Below, in pieces: positions 37,760 through 45,630 of a stretch of DNA of 64,000 bases (position 1 is the first letter of the stretch; each line of letters starts with the position of its first letter). The notes beneath the pieces are model-generated. The model ran no database searches and was not told where the DNA came from. It saw only the letters and a list, made by a program, of their open reading frames with translations. The stretch comes from Candidatus Geothrix odensensis (lineage in GTDB: Bacteria > Acidobacteriota > Holophagae > Holophagales > Holophagaceae): assembly GCA_016714685.1 (NCBI GenBank), contig JADKCH010000010.1:1-64000 (forward strand). Reading direction: 5' to 3'. Made by a program: the position numbers and the translations under genes.

Positions 37760-38342
37760 GACTTCTCCTCCAGGGATGGGGTCGTGTCGGGCAGGGGCTT
37801 GCTCTGGGCCAGCCAGATGATGCGGATGGTGGGGTCGGCGGTCTGGAATTCGATGCGGGTCGGGCCGGCCGGGGGCTGGGCTTCCCGTGGGGAGGCGGCG
37901 GGTCCCGGGTGCGGGGCGGGGACGGATCCTGCCGGACGGCCAGCGCCGGTGGCGGCTGCGCAGGGTGCTGGTGGCCCTTGGGAGCTGATGTGGGCTCTGG
38001 TGCCACGGCGGCAGGGCCCTGGCGCCACAGGAAGACGGCGAGCAGCAGCGAGGCGGCGCAGGCGGCCAGCAGGGCGAAGCGGGGCAGGAGGCGGCGGACC
38101 GGCTTGGCAGCCCCTTCTGCGCGGACCTGCACCATCACCTGCCGGCGCAGGCGCTCCCGATCGGAGGCTCCGAAGGGGGACACCATCGCCTCCCGCAGCT
38201 GGATCTGGCTGGCGCGCAGGTTCTCCGCGGCCGACCGGCAGTCCGGGCACTGGTCGAGGTGGTGATCCACGGCGGCCATGTCCGCGGCATCCAGGTCACC
38301 TTCGACCCAGAGGGGAAGCTGAGGGTGGACATGGGGCGTCAT
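37756..38342 (-). CDS. anti-sigma factor with zinc-finger-like N-terminus (frame interrupted at ~37918)
   Basis: Joined length about 195 residues. The N-terminus is a zf-HC2-type anti-sigma domain (LPLWVEGDLDAADMAAVDHH then LDQCPDCRSAAENL, His/CxxC), a single membrane span follows (FALLAACAASLLLAVFLW, ~100-118), then a Pro-rich linker and a periplasmic tail that continues in another frame (HPGPAASPREAQPP to TTPSLEEKS). One missing base in a C/G run near 37913-37921 explains the break. It overlaps the sigma factor gene by 4 nt and should hold that sigma factor at the membrane. Confidence 0.85.
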
Positions 38343-38968
38343 GGACGGCCTCCGTGGGGATGCAGCAGGCGGGTGCAGAAGGCCTGGACCTTGGCGCGGG
38401 CCGAGGCGGCCTGGGAACGGATGGTGACGGGACGCACGCCGAGGAGGCGGGCGGCCTCCTCCGTAGAGAAGCCTTCCAGGTCCCGCAGCACCAGGGCGGC
38501 GCGTTCCCCCTGGGGCAGGCTAGCGAGGGCCTGCTGGACCAGGGCGCGGCGTTGGCCCAGCAGGGTGACCTCTTCCGCCTCCGTGGGCGTGGGATCACGG
38601 GGCAGCATTTCCATGGAATCGAGGGGCAACGGCAGGGGGCCCCGCTTGCGGGCCAGGTCCCGGCAGACGTTCACGGCGATGCGCACCAGCCAGGCCTCGA
38701 AGCGCTCGTCCAGCCGGAAGGTGCGCAGGGACCGGAACACCCGCAGGTAGGTTTCCTGGGCGGCGTCCTCGGCCAGATGCCGGTCACCAAGCATCCGCCA
38801 GGCCAGGGCCAGCACGCGGGCCTCGGTGTGGGCCATCAGGTCCTCGAAGGCGTCCACCTCGCCGCCGAGGATGCGCTGGATGAGGGGCGCCAGCGGATCC
38901 ACCGCCGGGGCTTCCGGGAGGGAGGCGGACCCCTCGTCCATCAGCGCGGCCTCGGATCCCGGAAACAC
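38339..38968 (-). CDS. ECF-type RNA polymerase sigma factor
   Basis: A 209-residue sigma factor with region 2 (ARVLALAWRMLGDRHLAEDA then AQETYLRVFRSLRTFR) and region 4 (LPQGERAALVLRDLEGFSTE then EAARLLGVRPVTIRSQ) and no region 3, as in the ECF group. Start GTG with GGAGG nine nt upstream. First gene of a three-gene operon with its anti-sigma factor; the third, an exported protein, is likely part of the same regulon. Confidence 0.92.
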   Translation of the reverse strand: MFPGSEAALMDEGSASLPEAPAVDPLAPLIQRILGGEVDAFEDLMAHTEARVLALAWRMLGDRHLAEDAAQETYLRVFRSLRTFRLDERFEAWLVRIAVNVCRDLARKRGPLPLPLDSMEMLPRDPTPTEAEEVTLLGQRRALVQQALASLPQGERAALVLRDLEGFSTEEAARLLGVRPVTIRSQAASARAKVQAFCTRLLHPHGGRP

Positions 38969-39353
38969 GTCACGATTCCTCCCTCACCTATGCATACCGG
39001 GGGAACGGGCCAAACGTTGACTCAAACTTCAGGGGTCAGGAAAAGATGGAATGACAATTATCCGCAGGTGACGCAGATAAGGCGATGGGTCCACAGATTT
39101 CACAGATTCACACAGATTGAAAAAGAGCGCCCGTGGGTTTGTCTGGAGATGCCGCTTCGCCAAAAGGGGGTTGGGGGGGGAGACGGGGGGGGCCGCAGGC
39201 CCATGCGCGGGGTCGGCGCCCATCTGGCCACTGTGGAATCTGTGGATTCCGCTTTTGATCTTGAAAGGACCATGCTGAGTCTCGCCGATAATCGGGTCCG
39301 GCTGTTCATCTGCGGGCATCTGCGACATCTGCGGTTAAATTTTCTTTTCCTAT
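38969..39353. repeat. gene-free 385 bp with long inverted repeat of CGCAGAT and CACAGATT units
   Basis: No gene supported. From about 39061 to 39340 there are two arms: left CCGCAGGTGACGCAGAT then CCACAGATTTCACAGATT, right in reverse complement ATCTGTGGATTCCGC then CATCTGCGACATCTGCGG. A G-rich stretch (GGGGGTTGGGGGGGG at about 39168) lies between them. Motif order is mirrored in the two arms. It follows the 3' end of the OPT transporter gene. Such CGCAGAT/CACAGATT spacers are seen in many environmental bacteria; function unknown. Confidence 0.65.
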
Positions 39354-41408
39354 TCAGGCCTCGCCCTTCGCCCGCCGGCTGTAGACGACGACGTAGAGGC
39401 AGAGGGCGACGAGCGCCCCGAGGCCGATCCACTCGCCGAGAGCCCCTTCGGCCTGGTGGAGGCTGAGCACCGGGAAGCCCTCCCGCCAGCTGTCCTTGGC
39501 CTTGATGGCCGAGGCGATGACGCCCATGATCGCGCCTCCGGCCATGAGGCCGCTGGCGATGAGCACGCCGCGGTTCTCGCGGGCCTTGGCATCGGCCTCG
39601 GAGGTGCCGGCCTTGGGCCGGTTCACCCAGTGGGAGAGGAGGCCACCCAGGAAGAGGGGCGTGTTCAGCTCGATGGGCAGGTACATGCCCAGGGCGAAGC
39701 CCAGGGCGGGCAGTTCCACCATGCGCAGCACGATGGAGAGCATGACGCCCAGGCCGAAGGCGTACCAGCGCAGGGGCATGGAGACGGTGCCGAAGATGCC
39801 TTCGAGAATGGCCTTCATGGCGCTGGCCTGGGGGGCGGGCAGGGCGTTGGTGCCGATGGCGTAGGCGCCATCCGGCAGCTTCTGGTTGGCCAGCAGCCAC
39901 ATGGCCAGGCCCGTGAAGAGGGCCGCCACGAGGGTGCCCACGAACTTCCAGGCGATCTGCCGGGCCGGCGTGGCGCCGATCCAGTGGCCGATCTTGAGGT
40001 CGGTGCTGAAGGCGCCGGAGGCCGCCAGGGCCGTGCAGACGATGCCGCCCACCATCATCGTGAGGAACATGCCGTAGCCGCCGGTGAAGTTGAGCTTGAG
40101 CATCAGGCCGCCGGTGATCACCAGGGTGAGCATGGTCATGCCGCTGATGGGGTTGGTGCCGATGGTGGCGATGGCGCGAGCGGCCACCGGGGCGAAGAAG
40201 AAGGCGATGACCATGATGACGGCGGTCGCCACGAGGGCCGGCACCAGGGAATCCTTGATGCCCAGGCCGAAGGTGAGGAACAGCAGGATGCCCAGGGCGC
40301 AGGTCACCAGACCGGCGGCGATCATGCCGCCGGGAAGGCTGCGGTCGGTCCGGTGGACGACCACGGCCTCGGCGCCGGGCTTCTCGCCCGCCAGCAGGGC
40401 CTTCATGTTGCTGATGATGGAGCGGATCATGTTGGGCATGGAGGCCAGCACGCCCATCACGCCGGCACCGGCGATGGCGCCCACGCCGACGATGCGGATG
40501 TAGGAGAAGAACACCTGCTCCGGGTTCATGTCCGCGATGAGCTTGGTGCCTGGCGCGATGACCACGGGCACGTGCTGGCCGATGGCATGGAAGAGGGGCA
40601 CCAGCACGAACATGCTGAAGATGGAGCCGGCCGCCATGACGGCGCTGTAGCGCAGGCCGATGATGTAGCCGATGCCCAGCGTGGCGGCGTTGTTGAGGAA
40701 GTTGAAGGCGAAGAAGCGCTCGCGCAGCGCCGTGCCTATCCACATGCTCTTGAGGGTGAGGTTCTCGCCCATGACCCGGAAGACGCTGGTCAGGGAGTCG
40801 TAGAGCATGCCGATGCCCGCGGCCACGGCGAGTTCCTTGGCCTGGTTGCCGGCCTTTTCGCCCGTCACCAGGATCTCGGCGGTGGCGGTGGCCTCGGGCC
40901 AGGGGAAGATGCCGTGGTTCTCGACCATGAAGTGGTGGCGCAGGGGCAGGATGAAGAGGATGCCGATGCAGCCGCCCAGGAAGCTCACCAGGCAGACCTG
41001 CCACAGGGTGGGATTGGGCACGCCGCTGCCCGGCGTGTTGGCCAGAACGTAGAGGGCGGGGATGGTGAAAGCGGCGCCACTCACCACGTGGCTGCTGTTG
41101 GCGCCGATGCTCTGGATGATGACGTTCTCCAGGATCGTGTTCTTGCGGGGGAAGAAACGGCTCAGGCCCACGGCCAGGATGGCGATGGGGATGGCGGCCT
41201 CGATGCCCTGGCCCAGCTTCAGGGCCAGGTAGGCGGCGGCCATGCTGAAGATGGCGCAGAAGATCAGGCCCATGGTGACGGCCCGGGGCGTCACTTCGGG
41301 AACACCATCCTGGGGCACCAGGGGCACGTAGGCCTCGCCGGGCTGCAGGGGCCGCCGCGCATTGGCAGGCAGACCCTTGATCTCCTGGGGTACGGATCCA
41401 TGGGACAT
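39354..41408 (-). CDS. OPT family oligopeptide transporter
   Basis: A 684-residue integral membrane protein with about 14-16 hydrophobic spans. OPT landmarks: AVTMGLIFCAIFSMAAAYLA, NTILENVIIQSIGANSSHV, ENHGIFPWPEATATAEIL, NFLNNAATLGIGYIIGLR, IGTNPISGMTMLTL. It belongs to the bacterial branch that imports small peptides using the proton gradient. It lies 18 nt downstream of the M1 aminopeptidase gene and the two are likely co-transcribed, pairing peptide import with peptide breakdown. Confidence 0.93.
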   Translation of the reverse strand: MSHGSVPQEIKGLPANARRPLQPGEAYVPLVPQDGVPEVTPRAVTMGLIFCAIFSMAAAYLALKLGQGIEAAIPIAILAVGLSRFFPRKNTILENVIIQSIGANSSHVVSGAAFTIPALYVLANTPGSGVPNPTLWQVCLVSFLGGCIGILFILPLRHHFMVENHGIFPWPEATATAEILVTGEKAGNQAKELAVAAGIGMLYDSLTSVFRVMGENLTLKSMWIGTALRERFFAFNFLNNAATLGIGYIIGLRYSAVMAAGSIFSMFVLVPLFHAIGQHVPVVIAPGTKLIADMNPEQVFFSYIRIVGVGAIAGAGVMGVLASMPNMIRSIISNMKALLAGEKPGAEAVVVHRTDRSLPGGMIAAGLVTCALGILLFLTFGLGIKDSLVPALVATAVIMVIAFFFAPVAARAIATIGTNPISGMTMLTLVITGGLMLKLNFTGGYGMFLTMMVGGIVCTALAASGAFSTDLKIGHWIGATPARQIAWKFVGTLVAALFTGLAMWLLANQKLPDGAYAIGTNALPAPQASAMKAILEGIFGTVSMPLRWYAFGLGVMLSIVLRMVELPALGFALGMYLPIELNTPLFLGGLLSHWVNRPKAGTSEADAKARENRGVLIASGLMAGGAIMGVIASAIKAKDSWREGFPVLSLHQAEGALGEWIGLGALVALCLYVVVYSRRAKGEA

Positions 41409-41426
41409 GGGTGCTCCTGGGGGGCG

Positions 41427-43205
41427 CTAGGCGGAATAGGCTTCGAGGACGGACTGGACCACGCGGCGGGAGAGGCCGTGGTAACCCGGGCTGGCGGCGG
41501 CGAAGATCTCGCGGGCCAGGGCGCGGGTGCGGGGCGACCCGCCCAAGGCGCCGTAGAGGGGGCGCAGGTACTTCATGCGGCCCACCCGGAGCAGCACCTC
41601 GCGGATGCGGGGGAAGGCGGGCTCGTAGTCGGCGGCGGCGGCGAGGGTGAGCCACTCCACCAGGATCTCGTGATTGCCGCGGCCCATGAGCTGGAAGTGC
41701 TCGTCCAGCCAGGCGCAGTCGGCGGTGGTCAGCTGGCGCGGCAGCTTCTGCAGGAAGACCTGCAGTTCGGCGGGCTTCCAGCCTGCGATCTGCTGGGCGC
41801 TGGGGCGGCCGCCGGCGGTCCAGCTCTGCGCCAGCTTCGTGAGCCCGTCCAGTTGGGCGCTGCGGAATTCCGGGGCGGTGCCCGGCAGGCCGGGCTGGTC
41901 CAGGTAGGCGCGGGCGTTCACGGCTTCCAGGGCGCCCGGCAGCTTGGCCTCCGCGAAGGCGCAGAACTGCTCCGTGGTGATGGAGGTGAAGCGGAAGGCA
42001 TCCATGTAGTCCCGGATGAAGCGGAGGAATCGCTCCTCGCCCACTTCCTGCTCCAGGGCCGCCACCAGCCGGGCGCCCTTCTCGTAGGGGATGCTGGAAA
42101 AGGCGTCATCGGGATCGATGCCTTCCAGGTGCATCCGGAGGACGGTGAGGTGGGGTTCGTCCTTGAAGCGGGCCAGGCTGTCCTCCAGGGCCTTCTGGCC
42201 CATGGCCCAGCCCAGTGCGGCGGCATCGTCGCCGTGCAGAGTGCGGAGGATGCGCCGCTCCGCCCAGACCGTGAACCCCTCGTTCAGCCAGAAGTGCTCC
42301 ATGCTGGCGTTGGTGACGAGGTTGCCGGTCCAGCTGTGGGCCAGCTCATGGGCCACCACGTCCACCAGGCTGCGGTCCCCCGCCAGGAGGGTGGGTGTGA
42401 GGAAGGTCATGCGGGGGTTCTCCATCCCGCCGTAGGGGAAGGAGGGAGGCAGCACGAGCATGTCGTAGCGGTCCCAGGGATAGGCCCCGAACAGGGCTTC
42501 GGCCTTCAGGATCATGTCTTCCACGCCCGCGAATTCCCAGGCGGCGGCGGCGACGGTTTCCGGCTCGGCCCACACGCGGGCGCGGGGGCTGAGGTCGCGG
42601 GCTTCCAGCCGGCCCACGGCAAGAGCCAAGAGGTAGGAGGGAATGGGCTGAGGCATGTTGAAGCGGTAGACGTGGCGGCCATTCCCGAGGGCCTCATCCC
42701 CGGCTGGTCCTGCGGACATCACCGCCGTGAGGCCTTCGGGCACCGTCACTTCCGCCTGGTAGGCGATGCGGGCCACTGGCGTGTCCTGGCAGGGCACCAT
42801 GCTGCGGGCGTGGATCTGCTGGCACTGGCTGAAGAGGTAGGGCGCGACCTTGCCCTCGGTCTGTTCGGGCTCCAGCCACTGCAGGGCCATGGCCTCGGCG
42901 CCGGTGGCATAGGTGATGGCCACTTCCTGGGAGCCCTGGGGCACCTCGATGCGCAGGCGCTGGCCCAGGATGGCGTCGGCCTCGCCCAGCTCCCAGGCGA
43001 CGGGACCGTGACCGGGCACCTGCACCGTGCGGATGTCCAGGCCCTTGGTGTCGAGATCGAGCGGGCCGCCGAAGGCCTTCCCGAATTCCAGCACCACCTC
43101 GCCCTCGAGGCGCTTGGCGGAGAAATCCACTCCCAGCTTCAGTCGCAACCGGCGGGCCTTGGGCTGGGCGGCATCGTAGTAGGAATGCGGATCCGGGCGG
43201 TGCAT
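41427..43205 (-). CDS. M1 family aminopeptidase (LTA4-hydrolase-like)
   Basis: A 592-residue cytosolic aminopeptidase from the ATG at 43205 (GAGG five nt upstream). GGMENPRMTF is the substrate-binding GxMEN loop and HELAHSW (His286) with WLNEGFTVW completes the zinc site. The C-terminal helical domain and QCQQIHARSMVPCQDTP match the leukotriene A4 hydrolase/aminopeptidase branch. The longer in-frame start at 43319 crosses a terminator and is rejected. It should release N-terminal residues from imported peptides. Confidence 0.94.
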   Translation of the reverse strand: MHRPDPHSYYDAAQPKARRLRLKLGVDFSAKRLEGEVVLEFGKAFGGPLDLDTKGLDIRTVQVPGHGPVAWELGEADAILGQRLRIEVPQGSQEVAITYATGAEAMALQWLEPEQTEGKVAPYLFSQCQQIHARSMVPCQDTPVARIAYQAEVTVPEGLTAVMSAGPAGDEALGNGRHVYRFNMPQPIPSYLLALAVGRLEARDLSPRARVWAEPETVAAAAWEFAGVEDMILKAEALFGAYPWDRYDMLVLPPSFPYGGMENPRMTFLTPTLLAGDRSLVDVVAHELAHSWTGNLVTNASMEHFWLNEGFTVWAERRILRTLHGDDAAALGWAMGQKALEDSLARFKDEPHLTVLRMHLEGIDPDDAFSSIPYEKGARLVAALEQEVGEERFLRFIRDYMDAFRFTSITTEQFCAFAEAKLPGALEAVNARAYLDQPGLPGTAPEFRSAQLDGLTKLAQSWTAGGRPSAQQIAGWKPAELQVFLQKLPRQLTTADCAWLDEHFQLMGRGNHEILVEWLTLAAAADYEPAFPRIREVLLRVGRMKYLRPLYGALGGSPRTRALAREIFAAASPGYHGLSRRVVQSVLEAYSA

Positions 43206-43291
43206 GGGGGCCTCGTGGGAACCGCCCATGATCCCATGGGGCAAGGATTGGCGGGCGTCACAACTGCGAGGTGGATGCCTGGTTTGCAAAG

Positions 43292-43320
43292 CATGAGGGC
43301 CCCGTAATGGGGCCCTCATG
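43292..43320 (-). terminator. terminator hairpin after the C69 dipeptidase gene
   Basis: A 12-bp perfect stem (CATGAGGGCCCC / GGGGCCCTCATG) with a 5-nt loop, 29 nt past the dipeptidase stop. A weak T-rich tract follows on the minus strand. It separates the dipeptidase from the M1/OPT pair. Confidence 0.75.
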
Positions 43321-43348
43321 GATTCTCGTCGGGTGGTCAGACCGGAGG

Positions 43349-44980
43349 CTAATCCTCGTCCGGAGCCAGCCCCTCGACCTTCTTCACCTTGATGACGTCG
43401 CCGTGCTCCTTGACGATGCAGCGCAGCCAGTCCTCGGGGGCCTTGGGGTGGGTGACCCCGCCCTTCTCATTGCGCACGTTGCCATCCAGGTACTTCCAGA
43501 TGAGGAACTCGCCCAGCTTCCGCCAGCGGGCATGCAGCTGGGAAGTCTCCTTCGCGGCGTACTGGGTGAGGTACTCCCTGGCCTTGGCGGGATCCTTCTT
43601 GTAGAGGTCGAGGGCGGTGCGGTCCACCTCGGCCTGGTTCGCCAGGTAGCGGCCCTCGTACTCGCGTTGCACCTTCTGGACATCCACGATCATGTCGCTC
43701 CAGCGGGTGTAGGTGTAGTTCGTGACGAAGTTGAAGGTCCAGAAGGCGCTGTCCCAGTTGAACTCGCTGAAGTTGCCGGTGCCCTCGGCGAAGGCCTTGG
43801 GAGGGGCCTGGACGCCGCAGGAGATGGGCACGTAGACCGTGGTGTAGGTGTCGTCCACCCCGAACCAGAGCACGCCCCCGACGGGATCGGGCAGCCAGGA
43901 GCGGCTCTGGGTCACGAAGGAGAAGCCGGTCTGCTGGGTGCTGATGGCGCGCTCATGGACGTAGTCCTGGCCATCGATCTTGAAGCCCATGGGCCGCCAG
44001 CGGTAGGGGAGCTTGTAGGGGCCCGCGCCGATGTCCTTGGTCATGTCGAAGTCGGTGCCCTCGTAGTGGTCCCGCATGAGCTCCATGGCGTCGCGCACGT
44101 CCAGCTTCTGGTCGGGCTTGACGAAGAGCGGCATGGGCCTGGCGCCCTTCTCGGCCTTCACGAAATCCATGGGGATCTTCTGGCTCTTGGCGGCGCGGTT
44201 GAAGATGCTCCAGACCCGGGCCTCGCAGGCGCGCAGCGCGCCGAAGCTGAGGGGGGCATAGGTGTCCACGAAGCTGAACTTGCTGTCCTCGCCCTTGTAC
44301 CAGCCCTTCTCGCGGGCGAAGGAGATCAGGTCCTTGCTGAACAGGGTGGTCGCGGGATCGCCCTGGGGGAACTGGCGGATGCGGGCCTGGTTGGCATGGG
44401 CACTGATGGTGCCGTCCGGCAGCTTGGTGGCGACCCAGAGGGCGCCCGTCTGGCCCTTGCCCCTGCCGATCATCTCGAGGATCCAGACTTCATTGGGATC
44501 GGCGATGGAGAAGCTCTCGCCCGTGGAGGCGTAGCCGTACGTCTCGACCAGGCTGGTCATGACCTGGATGGCTTCCCGGGCCGTCTTGGCCCGTTCCAGG
44601 GCGATGTAGATGAGGCTGCCGTAGTCCACGATGCCGCTCGGGCCCTGCAGCTCCTTGCGGCCGCCGAAGGTGGTCTCGGCGATCGCCAGCTGATGCTCGT
44701 TCATGTTGCCCACGCGGGTGTAGGTGACCGGGGCCTCGGGGATGCGCCCCAGGGGCTTGCCCGTGTCCCACTCGACGATGTCCCGGAACGCGCCAGGCTG
44801 GTGGCGGCCCCCCTGCTTGAAGTAGAGCTCGCCATACAGCGTATGGCTGTCGGCGGAGTAGGTGATCATCGTCGAGCCATCCTTGCTGGCCCCCTTGGTG
44901 ACGAGCAGGTTCGTGCAGGCCTCGAGGGCCGTGCCGACGGCAAGGAGCGTGACGAGGAGGGCGAGGGGGCGCAGGCGCAT
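43349..44980 (-). CDS. C69 family dipeptidase
   Basis: A 543-residue exported peptidase. The signal (MRLRPLALLVTLLAVGTALEA) ends just before Cys, the N-terminal nucleophile of C69 enzymes: ACTNLLVTKGASKDGSTMIT. Further family blocks are GNMNEHQLAIAETTFGG, YGYASTGESFSIADPNEVW, GRGKGQTGALWVA, FGVDDTYTTVYVPISCG and NFVTNYTYTRWSDM. It cleaves dipeptides in the periplasm. Same strand as the small outer-membrane-type protein at 45004 (23 nt) and the M13 pair. Confidence 0.93.
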   Translation of the reverse strand: MRLRPLALLVTLLAVGTALEACTNLLVTKGASKDGSTMITYSADSHTLYGELYFKQGGRHQPGAFRDIVEWDTGKPLGRIPEAPVTYTRVGNMNEHQLAIAETTFGGRKELQGPSGIVDYGSLIYIALERAKTAREAIQVMTSLVETYGYASTGESFSIADPNEVWILEMIGRGKGQTGALWVATKLPDGTISAHANQARIRQFPQGDPATTLFSKDLISFAREKGWYKGEDSKFSFVDTYAPLSFGALRACEARVWSIFNRAAKSQKIPMDFVKAEKGARPMPLFVKPDQKLDVRDAMELMRDHYEGTDFDMTKDIGAGPYKLPYRWRPMGFKIDGQDYVHERAISTQQTGFSFVTQSRSWLPDPVGGVLWFGVDDTYTTVYVPISCGVQAPPKAFAEGTGNFSEFNWDSAFWTFNFVTNYTYTRWSDMIVDVQKVQREYEGRYLANQAEVDRTALDLYKKDPAKAREYLTQYAAKETSQLHARWRKLGEFLIWKYLDGNVRNEKGGVTHPKAPEDWLRCIVKEHGDVIKVKKVEGLAPDED

Positions 44981-45003
44981 GGGAATCCTGTGGAACGAGG
45001 GGG

Positions 45004-45621
45004 TCAGAACCGGAGGCTGGTGCCGACGGTCAGGTAGGAACGGTGGGAGCCGTAGTGGTGGGTGCCCGAGGTGGTGGTCAGATCGCTGTCGACGTAGCGC
45101 ACCTCGACGGTGGCATGGGGATTGAAACGCCAGCCGGCCCCGGCGCTGACGGTGAAGCCCAGGTCGGAATCCGTGTCGGTGCCGCCAAACGCGGGGTTCG
45201 TGGACCGGCGGGTCTCGTTCCAGAGGGTGCCCCCGAGGCCGAGGATGCCGAAGGGACCGCTGCGGCTGTGGTTTTCCAGGTGCGGCAGCCACTCATAGGC
45301 CACGGAGTAGGCTTCCATGCGGCCCGTGGCCCACTGGGGAGTGGGCACCCAGGCGCTGCCGTTCCAGACGTCCCAGATGCCGGTCTGGATGGGCCGCTTC
45401 GTGTCCGCCTGCAGGTAGTCGATGCGGAGGCGGCCGAGATGCCGGCTCTCGCGATTGAAATGCACCTGCAGTCCAACCTGGAAGCCCGTGTCGAAGGAGG
45501 ACCCCCAGGTGGCGAGGGGGACAAGGGCGGAGAGGCCGATGCCCATGCGGTTCCCCCCGGGGTTCTCCTGGGCGGAAAGCCCCAGGGTGGCTAGCAGGAG
45601 CGCGGCTGCGGGCAGTCTCAT
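45004..45621 (-). CDS. small outer-membrane beta-barrel-type protein
   Basis: A 205-residue protein with signal peptide (MRLPAAALLLATLGLSA) and alternating short amphipathic strands (GFQVGLQVHFNRESRH, LRIDYLQAD, MEAYSVAYEWLPHL, GFTVSAGAGWRFNPHATVEV), ending in SLRF, the C-terminal Phe used for outer-membrane insertion. It probably forms an eight-strand-type barrel. Function unknown. Confidence 0.78.
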   Translation of the reverse strand: MRLPAAALLLATLGLSAQENPGGNRMGIGLSALVPLATWGSSFDTGFQVGLQVHFNRESRHLGRLRIDYLQADTKRPIQTGIWDVWNGSAWVPTPQWATGRMEAYSVAYEWLPHLENHSRSGPFGILGLGGTLWNETRRSTNPAFGGTDTDSDLGFTVSAGAGWRFNPHATVEVRYVDSDLTTTSGTHHYGSHRSYLTVGTSLRF

Positions 45622-45630
45622 GGGGGCAGG

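Noticed and set aside
39456..43307. Open frame of over 1200 codons on the plus strand
   Set aside because: Antisense to the OPT transporter and M1 aminopeptidase; composition (His, Gly, Ala, Gln) is that of reversed high-GC coding sequence.
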